Source: Tubulanus polymorphus (lineage: Eukaryota > Nemertea > Palaeonemertea > Tubulaniformes > Tubulanidae). From it: DNA of 64,000 bases. Below are positions 46,962-57,371 of this stretch, piece by piece. The DNA lies in NCBI RefSeq assembly GCF_964204645.1, contig NC_134031.1:12254501-12318500 (forward strand), written 5' to 3'. Position numbers and translations under genes: made by a program. Each line of letters starts with the position of its first letter. Position 1 is the first letter of the stretch. Under the pieces are notes generated by a model. That model worked only from the letters and a program-made list of their open reading frames with translations, did not search any database and was not told where the DNA came from.

Positions 46962-47379
46962 GTAACTTGAGAAATAATCTAAAAATATTTTTCTGTACCA
47001 CCGATAATCTAATATATTCATTTTATTGAATTTTGGATTCATAATTAATGGATTTTCTATTACATTATCTGTACCTGTTTATGTTTAATTGAGTATCTAT
47101 GATTATGGTATTAATTAAATCTTTTCTTTCTGGTCTAGTTTTAATTATTATCTCATCGCGGGTTCTTAAATAATCTATTAATTTTTCACTTGTTTCAGTA
47201 TCATCTTTAAATTCATCATAATCATATAATATAGGCCCACTAGAATCATCTTCACCTAAATTAGTATTATATGCTGCAACACCATCATTTTCAATATTAG
47301 TTTCATTAAAATCAGGTTGTGGTTCATCACTTATACCAGGGGTGTCACCAAAAGTATCCATTGGGATATCGTCCTCCAT
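46962..47379 (-). pseudogene. Polinton acidic protein, unknown
   Basis: It begins MEDDIPMDTFGDTPG at a TATAAATGG start, is strongly acidic, and continues through DDTETSEKLIDYLRTRDE to a stop at 47065; a one-base slip before that extends the frame through LDYRWYRKIFLDYF. The family is not recognised. It is the last gene of the minus-strand block, tail to tail with the integrase module. Confidence 0.45.
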
Positions 47380-47399
47380 TTATATAATAGAAAATTAAA

Positions 47400-48781
47400 A
47401 TTCAAAATATAATATTCCTCCTATTACAATTCCTATGCAAGTTATAGCTAATTTAGTATTTTCATGGGATTTATTATCATTATTAGTTTTAATAATATCA
47501 TGTTGTATAATAACAGTTTTTATATTTACTGTAGTATTTTAATCTTTTATTTTAGAATCATAACCCAATTTAATATTCTTAGTTTTAGTTTCAATTGATT
47601 GAATATGATTTTTAATTTTTTCACCTTCCATTAATTTTGGAGCAGTAATAATCTTTTTATTTATGTCATTTAACCCAAACTTATTATTCATTGTTGCAGT
47701 CTTAATTAAATTATTATAACCAATTATATTTCCCATTTTAAAAACTAAATCATTAGAAATAATTAATAAATTAGGGCCTATACATTAATTTAATTTTACA
47801 TGAGATTTATCTAAATAAATTTGATATCTTATAATGTTTTCTGGAATCGATCTATTTTCATCATTATGGATTGAATCTTCAAATAAAACTTTAAATTGTT
47901 CCTGTGTATCAAATGATGTATTTAAATTTCCAATTATTGGGGATCTTGTTTCAACTTGTGCACCTAGAATACATATCAAAAAAGTTCTAATTGATTAATT
48001 TATTCTTTGTATACCAGCTTTAGTAAATCCTTCACTATTTTCTAAAAAAAATAAACCCAACCATTATTGTTTTCTTGTTTTAAATTATCATGGAATTTCG
48101 GTAATTTATTAAAATTTAATGTTTCTAAATCCTTAGTTTCTATTTTACAATAACCTAATTTATTATTATAGATATTGTAATAACTATTAGATGGTATGGG
48201 AAGTGCGCAATATTGCACAATATTTTTAGGGCAAGGAAGTGATCTAATTGTTCCAAGTTATATTCTAAAATCAGAATTATTTATATCTATATTAAATTCA
48301 TCAAAATTTTATAAAACTTTGATAAATTAATATAATTATCTAATTCTTTAAAATATCTAGATCCTGGTAAAAGACACTCTAATTCATTTAATATTAATCT
48401 TATTTGAAAGTATGTATGAAATCTAAATAAACTTTGAATTAATTTATATTTTGAATTATTTAAATGATCATTCCAACTAATACCACAACCTGTTGTTGCT
48501 CAATAAACTGCAAAATTTAATTGGTTCTGCCAATATTTCATATTAGATTTTAATAACCATTGTTTTTCATCTTTCAATTTTTGAAAATTAATTAAATATT
48601 CATGAAATATATTTTCCATCTTTACATTTAAATTATTTGTTTCAGTAACAAAAATATCTAAATAAATTAATGAATTTAAAACTTCATTTCTATATGAAAT
48701 ATCTTTATTAAAATCTATTGCTGGAATATTATATTTAATTGATTTATTATATTGAAAAGCTTTTGGAAAACTAATTGCCAT
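47400..48781 (-). pseudogene. Polinton ~460-residue protein with C-terminal TM
   Basis: It starts MAISFPKAFQYNKSIKYN at a TATAAATGG start. It then has a helical section, an ATTGCGISWNDHLN block near 48490 and SLFRFHTYFQIRLILNELE, a frame break near 48310, a GWVYFF and GFTKAGIQRIN section near 48030, ILGAQVETRSPIIGNLN near 47960, and a tail with a hydrophobic ITCIGIVIGGILYF span ending at 47400. At least four stops or slips interrupt it (48500, 48310, 47785, 47539). I recall similar uncharacterised proteins in other animal Polintons but know no function. Confidence 0.5.
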
Positions 48782-49188
48782 TTATATAATAAAAAATTAA
48801 TAATTAATTCTTTTGATAATTTATCCTGCTCTTGAATTGTTATATTTCCATTCAAATTTATTATATAATCAAATGTATTTTTTAATTTACTTAATTCTTT
48901 TATATTAGATTTTATTTTTTCTTTATTACCTTTTATATTTAATTTTGAACTTATTCCAGTTAATACACTTGATGATAATCCTAGCATGCCAATTGAGATA
49001 GCTAAAGGCGTAAATGGTGAGAATAATGCTAAAAATGTTATTACAGAACTAATTGTAACTGAACCACTAATAATAAAACAATATATAATTTTCCTTTTTA
49101 AATATTTTTTCTTTTTAACTTTTAAATCATTTTCAAATTCTAATATTTTTTTTTCAACTTTATCAATATTATCAACTTTATCGCCCAT
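48715..49188 (-). CDS. Polinton two-span membrane protein
   Basis: It is intact for 157 codons. An acidic/basic coiled N-terminus (KVEKKILEFENDLKVKKKK) is followed by two hydrophobic segments (FIISGSVTISSVITFLALFS and PLAISIGMLGLSSSVLTG) and a Lys-rich helical tail. It overlaps the start of the next gene by 67 bases. The start is at GCTAAATAAATGG. No known function. Confidence 0.55.
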   Translation of the reverse strand: MGDKVDNIDKVEKKILEFENDLKVKKKKYLKRKIIYCFIISGSVTISSVITFLALFSPFTPLAISIGMLGLSSSVLTGISSKLNIKGNKEKIKSNIKELSKLKNTFDYIINLNGNITIQEQDKLSKELIINFLLYKWQLVFQKLFNIINQLNIIFQQ

Positions 49189-49205
49189 TTATTTAGCAAA
49201 AAAAA

Positions 49206-49631
49206 TTACTTATTAGTAAATTTATATGCTACAAATATAATTATAACAGTTCCGCCTAAAATCCAAATTATTTCATATTTCTTCTGTTCACTACTAGGGG
49301 TATAATAATCTGATAATTTAGGTTTGTATAGATGTAATTTTTCTTTATTTGTTACTGCGTTATATAAACTCATAGCATCATCGACTGATTGAAAATCTCT
49401 ATGTGGAATTTTCTGATTATATAATTCTTTATTAATGCAATCCATATAGTTTTGTCTTTTTTCTCTATATTTTCCTGCTGCTTTATTATATTTCTCTAAT
49501 GCTAAGTTATGTCTTTTCTGTTCTGATAATGAACCATTTTTATCAATATGCTTAAATAAATATCCACCACCTGTAAATGCTAAAGCGTTAACAATTGTTG
49601 ATCCTATAATAGTTATAATTGCAGATGCCAT
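49206..49631 (-). CDS. Polinton conserved membrane protein, RHNLALEK type
   Basis: An intact 141-residue protein. It has an N-terminal hydrophobic helix (ITIIGSTIVNALAF), a central helical QKRHNLALEKYNKAAGKYRE block, then DCINKELYNQK and KPKLSDYYTPSSEQ, and a C-terminal span (IIWILGGTVIIIFVAYKF). The RH-x-LALEKL...INK-L...LSDYY/FYxPS pattern recurs in Polintons of several animal phyla; its role is unknown, perhaps structural. The start is at GCTAAATAAATGG. Confidence 0.65.
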   Translation of the reverse strand: MASAIITIIGSTIVNALAFTGGGYLFKHIDKNGSLSEQKRHNLALEKYNKAAGKYREKRQNYMDCINKELYNQKIPHRDFQSVDDAMSLYNAVTNKEKLHLYKPKLSDYYTPSSEQKKYEIIWILGGTVIIIFVAYKFTNK

Positions 49632-49654
49632 TTATTTAGCAAATAATTATGTAT

Positions 49655-49876
49655 TTATATAGGAGGAATATATTTTTGTTTTTCTAAATAATCAATAGTT
49701 AAATGAGATAAAGTAACTGCTAAGGTTAATTTTAAAACATCATTAATATAAAATCTATCAACATTAATATTTCCCATTTTAAATACTTTCTTCAATAACA
49801 TTGTATAACCAACAGTTCCAACTGATAATAAAGCTCCATTATATAACCCATTTATTATCCACTTCTGATCCGCCAT
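49655..49876 (-). CDS. Polinton 73-residue membrane protein
   Basis: An intact small protein, MADQKWIINGLYNGALLSVG followed by TVGYTMLLKKVFK and LKLTLAVTLSHLTIDYL. It has two hydrophobic helices separated by a short loop. Its start codon directly follows the stop of the upstream gene (TAAATG). A similar LYN-x2-SVGTVGY protein is common beside the previous gene in animal Polintons; the function is unknown. Confidence 0.6.
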   Translation of the reverse strand: MADQKWIINGLYNGALLSVGTVGYTMLLKKVFKMGNINVDRFYINDVLKLTLAVTLSHLTIDYLEKQKYIPPI

Positions 49877-50236
49877 TTATTTAGAAAAAAAATTACTATC
49901 TTCAAAATAATTAGCTATCTTATTTATAATTATTCCAACATTTATTTCATTACTACTTTTATGATTATCATATATTTCAGTTATTATTTTTCTAATATCA
50001 TCAATAATGAAATCTTCATCTAATTCATAAAATCTTAAAGAATTTCTAATTAAATCAGTAATCTTTTCTACATTATAAGTTTCTATACTTATTGTTGTTT
50101 CATATTCAAATATTGTTTCAGTAGTAAATACAATATTTTTAATATGTGTAATGAAATCATTAATATCAAATTTCATTTCTTTCTCACGTTTAAAATCAGA
50201 TCCAAAACATATACTCGGTCCTACAGTTATATTCAT
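49877..50236 (-). CDS. Polinton unknown protein, 119 residues
   Basis: An intact, soluble-looking protein with an acidic helical C-terminal half (RFYELDEDFIIDDIRKIITE) and no membrane span. The start ATG at 50236 is in a TATAAATG context; an alternative start is the internal EMKFDIND methionine. The family is not recognised. Confidence 0.5.
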   Translation of the reverse strand: MNITVGPSICFGSDFKREKEMKFDINDFITHIKNIVFTTETIFEYETTISIETYNVEKITDLIRNSLRFYELDEDFIIDDIRKIITEIYDNHKSSNEINVGIIINKIANYFEDSNFFSK

Positions 50237-50249
50237 TTATAGAGTGAAA

Positions 50250-50652
50250 AAAATACTCTTTACATCTTATAACTAATCCATAAATTACAGGAAAGTTATT
50301 TTAATCAATTAACTATCCATTATGATTTCTTATTTCTAATTTAAAATTGTTAAAATGTGGAATGCATGGTTTAAATCACACTCTGCTAAATTATAATTTA
50401 TTTGTGTTCCAAATTTTTTAACATTTTTAGTGGTAAAATATTTAATATACTAGAATTACAAGTTGTATCTTTAGTTGCTTCGAAAGTTTTTGTAGGATCA
50501 ATTAAATTGCAATAAATATAAAAATGTGTAAAAGGTATTATATTAGCTATACTATCAACATTTGAATAAAGTTTATTTGGTGTAATTCCTAACAGTTTAG
50601 CTAATGGTTTTCTTACTATAAATTTATGTTGTTCTTCATTAGCTAACGTTAT
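50250..50652 (-). pseudogene. Polinton penton-like capsid protein, C-terminal part
   Basis: It carries RKPLAKLLGITPNKLY, HFYIYCNLIDPTK and NSSILNILPL, then degraded strands with LNLEIRNHNG. The Y-x-YCNL...ILNILPL...LEIRNHNG order resembles the C-terminal half of the single jelly-roll minor capsid (penton) proteins of Polintons and adintoviruses. It ends in stops near 50250. Its N-terminal part is at 53297-53658, beyond the Helentron-like insertion. Confidence 0.5.
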
Positions 50653-52058
50653 TAGGGTTTTCTGTTACATCACAGAAAACCCTATTGAGATTCGCGTGTT
50701 TCTTATTATTATTATTATTATTATTTTTTTCCACACATTTTTTGTCAAAAGTACATAGGCTTTTTTACGTTACCGCTGTTGCCGATACAATCCGTCTGAT
50801 ATCATTCAGCTCAGTTCGATCTACAAATACTCCGTGCGAATTTTGAAGAATCAACGTTACAAAAGCACTGTCGGGCCGTAAATATCGAAAATTGAGCCCC
50901 ATTCAAAGAGCCGACATGTTTTTCTAAGTCGTCTTTCCGAAATCAACCGCACGTTTCTTGTCACATCCATTATCAATTCAAGCATAAATTTACAAATTTA
51001 TTACCGAAAGATTGCACATTCAGTCGCGGTTTTAAAAAACTAATTTTAACAGTAACCCATTTTTCTCATCAAATTATATTACAGATACACAGGAAATTTA
51101 CTACTTTAGATTTTAAAAGCACTATGGAGCCGTAAACATCAACAAAGCGACATGTGTCACTATATCGTCGTTCCGGGATTGAGAATCAAATCGAGTACAA
51201 ATTAATTTATTACTACCAGTGATTTGGCTGCGGGCGTTAAGCAGTTAATTTAGCAATACCTATTTTTCTTTACCAAATTAACCGTGTATTTACTAAGATA
51301 AATCATGAGTGTACCGGGGAGTCGTAGGCCTAAAGTAAACATGCCGAAGAGATATAGTGGAGAAAAGCTGTTATGTCGACGAGGTTTCAAAATAAAATAA
51401 TATATTACTTTATTCGGCCACGGGCTTCAACCTCTATATCAATACCATCAATACTCAATATTTCCTACAGTACATACCGATCATTGTCAAATGCACAAGG
51501 TATTTACTAAATACAAGTATATAACACACTTCTTTCCGTATGCTGGAGTCACACTTGAAATTTGGAGTAAGCGTTCGCTGTGGGGGAAAGGAGATCGTTC
51601 GCTTTGTCGCTCGAAGTGTTAATCGAGTTTTACGTGGCTTTAGGCCTACCGGTATTGAGCTTTACTGTCTCAAACAAACACAGTATAATTGTTGCGTTTA
51701 TTAACGGACTCATTGGATTGAACTTCAAAACAAAATTTTCGACATTTAGGAGGGTTGTTATTCAATAGGCCCATGACCAATCTGTCCGGATGTTAGGCCT
51801 ACGCATATACGTAGGCCTACATAGGCTAGTAGCCTCTACTAGGTTAAAGCTAAGTTCACTGTAAAGGAGGAATCAGATTTATTAAAGTGCATGTTAATTA
51901 GTGATTTACTGGTTCTGACTTGTAACGATCAATCACAATTATCAATTTTATTGACAAAAATGAAGATTTTTTTGAAAATTTCATCTGAGCAGACAGCTTT
52001 ATAAGCCAGACTTTTCATCATAAATGAAACTGGTATTTCTTTAATTCCTATGACTTAA

Positions 52059-52387
52059 GCCGGGGGTGGATCGGCCATGCGATGGCTTGTGACTCACTGC
52101 GAGGCCATTCACTGCGACCGCCAGCGACGATTGTGTCGCAATGACTCATTGACCTACGCTCCCTTGCGACGGGTTGCGACTGTCAGCAACACCAGTCACA
52201 AGGAGTCGCACGTGCTCTACTTTCTGCGACCCGACACGACTGTCACAACCGACCTACGCGCTTTTGCAACTGACAGAAACTTTAGTCGCAAACAGTTGCT
52301 GACAATCGTATCGCAACCGACTTGCACCGAAACTAGCGATGCAACGCAATGATCGCATCGCGTCGCAAGGCCGACCTACGTCCGGCT
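52059..52387. mobile_element. TTAA-flanked MITE inside Helentron copy A
   Basis: TTAA borders both ends (52055-52058, 52388-52391). The right terminus GCCGACCTACGTCCGGCT is matched at the left by a mutated GCCGGGGGTGGATCGGCC; the copy in element B (62294-62622) keeps the better left end GCTGGACGTAGGTCGGC. The body is rich in TTGCGAC words in both orientations. Presence in both host copies shows it entered before they multiplied. Confidence 0.75.
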
Positions 52388-52429
52388 TTAAGTTACTGCA
52401 GAGGACCAGAAATATCTTTTTCGTTCAAA

Positions 52430-52960
52430 AGACCTTTCGCTTGAAAATTCTTACGTCTGAACAAAATTTATTTTGTTCGAACTAATAATATTCTGTTCGA
52501 TTGAACCAATTTGAAAAAAATGGTTAGAACAAAGTTGAACAAACTTTTTTCTGTCCAAACGAAAGGTTTTTCGTTCAAACAATCGTTCGATCGAACAGGA
52601 TCGTTTTAATTTGGACAGAATTTTCCTGTCGGATCATTAAGTTTTTCGTTCGAACAAGTATATTGTAAAAAGTTTTTTCTCCGAATCAAAAGTATTGAGT
52701 AGTCCGTTCAATCGAAAAGAATTGTTTTCATTCAAACATTCATTCGAAAAAAATAGTTTTCGCTCAACCAAATTTTTTGCCGGGAAAAAAGTTTTTCATT
52801 TCAACAATAACATAGCTTTTTATTCGAACAGATTTTTTGTCAGAATGAAGAAAGGTTTTGGTTCACACAAAAAGCGTATTGTTCGATCTAACAGAATTGT
52901 TTTCATTCGAACAAGATTTTCTTGTCGGAACATTAAGTTTTTGGGTAAACAGCTATTAAG
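52430..52960. repeat. Degenerate TTCGAACA repeat tract in Helentron copy A
   Basis: Words such as TTTTCGTTCGAACAA, GAACAAGATTTTCTTGTCGG and CATTAAGTTTTT recur irregularly every 40-55 bases. The tract is shared with copy B (62660-63190). Reading frames across it are artefacts of the repeat. Confidence 0.6.
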
Positions 52961-52964
52961 TTCG

Positions 52965-53240
52965 TTTTGGAAATTTACTCGGTCTGGTATATTTTGGATT
53001 ACTGTGTATGTCATTTGTCAGGACATTAAATAGAAGACGACTTAGGATACTACCTAGCATGACTCCACTAGTTAGACCGACTTATTCCAAGATGAGGCGT
53101 TCCGTTGATTTCGGCTACAAGTTTTTGTTCAGAGATAACTGCTGAGCCATTTGGGCGACCTATCATTGATACTGTTTCCTAATAGCCTGTTTAGTAATGG
53201 CTGATGTTGTGCCTTATCAAATGCTTTGTCCAAATCCACC
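52965..53240 (-). pseudogene. LINE RT fragment captured in Helentron copy A
   Basis: On the minus strand, VDLDKAFDKAQHQPLLNRLL is followed by WLSSYL, then after slips by GVMLGSILSRLLF. These correspond to motif A (D-x-x-KAFD), the W-x-x-SYL block and motif B (G-P-Q-GS-LGPLLF) of non-LTR reverse transcriptases. The matching scrap in copy B is at 63210-63479. Confidence 0.65.
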
Positions 53241-53296
53241 GTTGAACAGGATTCTAAGACTGTGCAGAAAACCCGTTATCGCTGCTTGGCAGCTAT

Positions 53297-53658
53297 ATTT
53301 CTTAATTTATAATTACTATCACTTTTTAAAAATTTAATTCCAAATCTAGGAGCTGCGCTCATTTTTGTTTTAGCTTTTCTATTAATTTCTTGCGCTAAAG
53401 TCTCTAAATTATATAATCCTGGTTTTATAAATAGATGATACCATTAATTTTTCTCCTAACATGAATCATAAAACATTATGATCAAGACTTTTATCCGATA
53501 CATTATAAAATGAGTTACATAAACTTACATTTACACTTACATTTCAAATCTACACAATTTTTAAATTCTCTATCTAATTGTACTAGTAAATTATGAGATT
53601 TATAATTTGTCAGTCTTCTTGAATCAACAAATATTCTGTATTCTTTTAATTCTACCAT
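53297..53658 (-). pseudogene. Polinton penton-like capsid protein, N-terminal part
   Basis: From ATG 53658 (TAAATGG context) it reads MVELKEYRIFVDSRRLTNYK and then, through three frame breaks, a block with GLYNLETLAQEIN and FGIKFLKSDSNYKL. The GLYNLETLAQEI pattern is the signature of penton-like minor capsid proteins of Polintons and adenovirus relatives. It is interrupted at 53297 by Helentron-like copy A. Confidence 0.6.
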
Positions 53659-53684
53659 TTATTTTACATATTTTTATACTATTC

Positions 53685-54339
53685 GAAATCTATATCATGG
53701 TGCCCTTTTTCATTCTTACCTTTGTATATGAAATAGAAATCACCAGAACATAATTCTTCAAAGGGATTCCAAATTATCTTCTCTATCTCTTCAATAAACA
53801 TTTCATGATCTTCAGATCTTAAACATTTCATCTTGTTTTCTAACTTCTTCATTGAATATACAATTGATGTAATCTTTGAAATGAATGTTTTTTTCTACTA
53901 CACTTTTGGTTATTCCTTTTAACTTTTAGCTTCATGAGTATTGGTTTTATACGAATACATTTTAGATCGAATTCCAATGAACTCTATCATTTTTTCACCT
54001 CCTAATTCATCTTTGAATTTACTGGGCACCTTTTTATTATCATTGTTAAACAATTCATGACCTTTTGGATAGTTACTACAGTTGAAATGTTTTAATGTTT
54101 TCAAATCATCTGTTATGTTATTAGTTTTTATCTTTAATATGTAACTGTCAGTATCAAAATATAAGATTTCTATATGCTTTTCTCCAAAATGTGGTTGTAA
54201 TACGTTATAATAGAATTCATACATTAATAGTTTTGATATTTCTAAAACTGTTGCTCCAACATAAATTGGTTTATTAAATTTGATACTTGTTCTCCTCATT
54301 TTAACTGCAGCTAAATTCTCATCAAATATTCTGTTACCA
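53685..54339 (-). pseudogene. polB: Polinton DNA polymerase B, palm and C-terminus
   Basis: It contains the block AAVKMRRTSIKFNKPIYVG, the helix ISKLLMYEFYYN and the catalytic motif C YFDTDSY (about 54150), then GIRSKMYSY (the K-x-Y motif) and, after a frame break near 53925, an acidic C-terminal segment ending HHDIDFE at about 53685. Removal of the Penelope-like insertion would place it directly after 57372. Confidence 0.85.
54328..54339. repeat. Target-site duplication of Penelope-like insertion
   Basis: ATTCTGTTACCA here is repeated exactly at 57372-57383 on the other side of the element. Confidence 0.85.
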
Positions 54340-54340
54340 C

Positions 54341-54497
54341 GATAGGTAAAACACAATATCCGTGTTGACGCGATGAGGAGAGAATCCCACAATGATAATA
54401 AAAAGTCCGAAAATGAAACTTCGAGATAGTAGTTTATTCAACGTTTCGACTATATCCTAATAGTCATCTTCAGGAATAATGAGATACTACAGAAATT
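54341..54497 (-). repeat. Penelope-like direct repeat, 3' copy
   Basis: 157 bp running from GATAGGTAAAACACAATATC to TACTACAGAAATT, identical by eye to 57199-57355. Confidence 0.9.
54434..54479 (-). ncRNA. Hammerhead ribozyme motif, 3' repeat
   Basis: On the minus strand: stem I TTATTC pairing with GAATAA, core CTGAAGA, stem II GACTAT/ATAGTC with loop TAGGAT, then GAAACGTT. It fits a type I hammerhead with a minimal stem III and a GTT cleavage triplet. Confidence 0.75.
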
Positions 54498-54788
54498 ATG
54501 AGATATATATACAATCCAGGGACAAAGAGACTAATTCAAGTAATCAGAGATGATACAAACTAAAGGAAAATTAACGTAGAAACAGTTACACGCTAAAATA
54601 GATTAAAGGGAAGCAAACTAAGGGGTGATTATAAACAACAATAGTGAGTATAAATATAAATGAAACTTAAAGTCAGTAGTAAAAAGAAAGACAAACTAGG
54701 GGGCATTTAAATTAAAACAAAGGTGAATACAAGTTAAGTCAGAGACGAAATTGATGAGAGAACAAAAAACAAATAATCAAAGGGGAAA

Positions 54789-57198
54789 TCAAGTGTTGAG
54801 TTTAACCAGTTTACAGAGGAATTTTGATATAAGTTTATTATGGGGTGAAAAACCATTGTTAAGGTTTACAACGTTGTTCGAATTTTCAATAATTAATGCA
54901 GATTCCACAATATGTCTTCTAGTTTTATCGCTGCAAGGGTAAACTAATTCAGCATTAGCAAAATCAAAATTGTGTGAAGTCTGAAAAACATGACTAGCAA
55001 CTCCGCTTTCAGGTTTAAAGTTTTTTACATCTAATTTATGCTCTTTTATGCGTTGATTAAGATTCCGACCTGTTTCTCCTATATAAACTTTGTCGCAAAC
55101 TTTACAAGGTATTTTATAAATTCCACAGTTTAGGGATTTGGTTTTCGGTTTGTTGTTAATCAATATGTTACTAAGTTTATTATTGTATTTAAAGATAAGT
55201 TGTTTATTTAGTGACCGAAGAGAAACTTTAGAATTCTCGAGGAAAGGTACATACGGTACAATGATAGGCTGTTTATCGGTAGCCAACGTAGGAGTTCTAA
55301 GGTTGTTATTTCTAAAATGCGTAGTACGAGCTTTAAGTAGAGCTTTTTTCAATAGGAAATCGGGGTAGGCAAGTTTTTTGAGAGATTGGTTAATATGGTG
55401 AATTTCATCGGGTAGAAATGAGGGGTCGCAAATTCTCAAAGCGCGAAGAAATAATCCTTGAGCTAAACCGAGTTTAATATCCGGAGAAGTAAAAGAGAAG
55501 TAATGGAGGTAGGATTCAGCGTTGGTAGGTTTCCTATAAACCGCGAATTTCAAAAAGGATCCACAGTTAAAAATCAAAACATCCAGAAAAGGTATTTTAC
55601 TATTAGATTCCCATTCATACGTAAAAGCCAGAGACGGGTAAAGGGAGTTTAAATATATAAGAAAGTTATCAACATTGAAGTCAAAGGGAACCAAAGCCAG
55701 AACATCGTCAACATATCTGAGCCAGATTTTAGGGTGAATATCAGTGTAAAGAGGCAATATTTCAGATTCAACATGTTCTAGGAATAAATTAGCTAGAATA
55801 GGACTTAAAGGATTTCCCATAGCGATACCGAATGTCTGCTCGTAAAAACAATTGTTGAATTCAAAAAAGGAGTCCGTCGTACAAATAGAGATAAGGTCGA
55901 TGATACAATCCGTAGGAATGCCGAAGTTTATGTTAAGTGATGGTAATCTGCGTTTTAAGAAATCAAGAGTAGGCCCAAGAGGAACATTGGTAAAAAGGGA
56001 AGTAACATCAAATGATATAAATTTGTCGTTGCCAGGGATAATATTCTTAATACGTTCAAGTAAGTGTTGATTATGGCGAAGGTGCGACGGAGAGAACGAA
56101 CCGAGCACCGGAGATAACTGTTTCGCGAGAAATTTAGATAAACGGTATGTAGGAGAATTACAATTGGAGACTATAGGGCGCAGTGGAACATTATCTTTAT
56201 GAATTTTAGGCAATCCATAGATATATGGTAAAGAGGGAAGACGTGAATGGAACTTATTCAGAGTTTCTTTAGCGGAGGGGAAACGTTTAATAATATCCGA
56301 AAGACTTCTGTTGAAATTAGCTTGCATACGAGGAAGAGGATTCGATTTAAGTTTCTTATAAACACCAGGATTATCCAAGAGAGATTGCATTTTTAACATT
56401 ATAATTATTCAGATCTAAAATCACAATCTTGCCACCTTTATCAGCCTTAGATATTTTAATAGTCTTTAACTGCCGTAGTTCTTGGAGGGCGAGCCGAAAT
56501 CGACGAGGTAGATATTCAAAAAGGTTCCTGTTGAGTTGATCGCATATAGCCTGTAGATTCATGAATATAAAGTTATAGTCCAAACTGTTCGGAGATGATT
56601 TGCGATATTCCAATTGGGTGACAAAGTCTAAAACATGTTTATCTTGATGAGGAAGAGAAAAATTCAAACCGTAGCCGAGAAGTTGACACTGAGTAGAAGA
56701 TAACGTGGTTGAAGACAAATTTACTATGTTTTCGGTGTTGCTAAATCTAGTCCAAGGGCTGGAATCAATGAGTTTATTCAGTTGGTTGGTAAGATCCACG
56801 GACTTTCTGTGCTGATGATATTTTCCAGAGCCTTGAACAATAGTGGAGAGCGATTTCCAGAGGAATAGGTCCGGTACATGTGACTTCAAATAATTTTGAG
56901 ATTGACGGAATTTATAGAACTGATAGTTACAGTCTTCCTTAGCACGATCTATAGCGAATTTGAGTTGCTTGTTAGCTTCGGGTGGAAACGCAGAGCTGGA
57001 GTCGTATTTCCAAATCCAAGAAAGTGATCGCGGAACCACTTTTTCGGCATAACACTCCTGAAGGAACTTTACTTTACTTTTAGCAGTCCTGGATTTGATA
57101 TAGCATTTCTCATAATTTCGGAAGCTAGCGACGAGGTACGGGAACGTGAAGAAGAAGAATTTTAATACGATATTTCGATCCGTGGGTAGCATGATCAA
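54789..57198 (-). pseudogene. Penelope-like RT with GIY-YIG endonuclease
   Basis: Two overlapping frames (57198-56371 and 56399-54789) joined by a single slip near 56390 give a protein of about 800 residues. The N-terminal region contains an aromatic/basic helical section and LQELRQLKTIKISKADKGGK. The RT has YIYGLPKIHKDNVPLRPIVS, FISFDVTSLFTNVPL (motif A), AMGNPLSPILANLF (motif B) and WLRYVDDVLALV (motif C, catalytic YVDD). The C-terminus has CGIYKIPCKVCDKVYIGETG R with the NLNQRIKEHK helix, then the glutamate-bearing HIVESALIIE. GIY-YIG nicks the target and the RT copies the RNA. It begins just inside the 5' direct repeat; the first ATG is uncertain. Confidence 0.9.
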
Positions 57199-57355
57199 GA
57201 TAGGTAAAACACAATATCCGTGTTGACGCGATGAGGAGAGAATCCCACAATGATAATAAAAAGTCCGAAAATGAAACTTCGAGATAGTAGTTTATTCAAC
57301 GTTTCGACTATATCCTAATAGTCATCTTCAGGAATAATGAGATACTACAGAAATT
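57199..57355 (-). repeat. Penelope-like direct repeat, 5' copy
   Basis: 157 bp, identical by eye to 54341-54497. It is followed by a 16-bp inverted fragment (57356-57371) and the target duplication. Confidence 0.9.
57292..57337 (-). ncRNA. Hammerhead ribozyme motif, 5' repeat
   Basis: Same structure as at 54434-54479. Cleavage at both would release a unit-length RNA with defined ends. Confidence 0.75.
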
Positions 57356-57371
57356 GTGGGATTCTCTCCTC

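Larger units (their letters stand above)
50653..53296 (+). mobile_element. Helentron-like non-autonomous element, copy A
   Basis: It starts TAGGGTTTTCTGTTACATC and carries at once a 12-bp palindrome (AGGGTTTTCTGT / ACAGAAAACCCT), followed by a TTA microsatellite. It ends CAGAAAACCCGTTATCGCTG followed by CTTGGCAGCTAT, where GCTGC/GCAGC forms a terminal hairpin and CAGAAAACCC repeats the 5' palindrome arm. A short subterminal repeat at both ends, a microsatellite after the 5' end and a 3' hairpin, with no target duplication, are features of Helentron-associated elements. It splits the penton-like gene. Copy B (60991-63535) is about 94% similar by eye. No Rep/helicase is encoded. Confidence 0.7.
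54340..57371 (-). mobile_element. Near-complete Penelope-like element
   Basis: A 3.0-kb element on the minus strand bounded by a 12-bp target duplication. Identical 157-bp direct repeats (54341-54497 and 57199-57355) flank one RT plus GIY-YIG ORF. At its 5' end (57356-57371) GTGGGATTCTCTCCTC is an inverted copy of part of the direct repeat. Only one frame break disturbs the ORF, and the repeats look identical, so it is young. It interrupts the Polinton polymerase gene. Confidence 0.9.

Noticed and set aside
52077-52352. Open frame conserved in both Helentron-like copies (also 62312-62587)
   Set aside because: It falls inside the palindromic TTAA MITE and its residues just reflect repeated TTGCGAC words. 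Conservation is explained by copying, not coding.
52695-53033. 112-codon frame rich in Phe/Lys/Asn (also 62932-63198)
   Set aside because: It is produced by the TTCGAACA repeat tract; no motif, and the frame shifts between the two copies.
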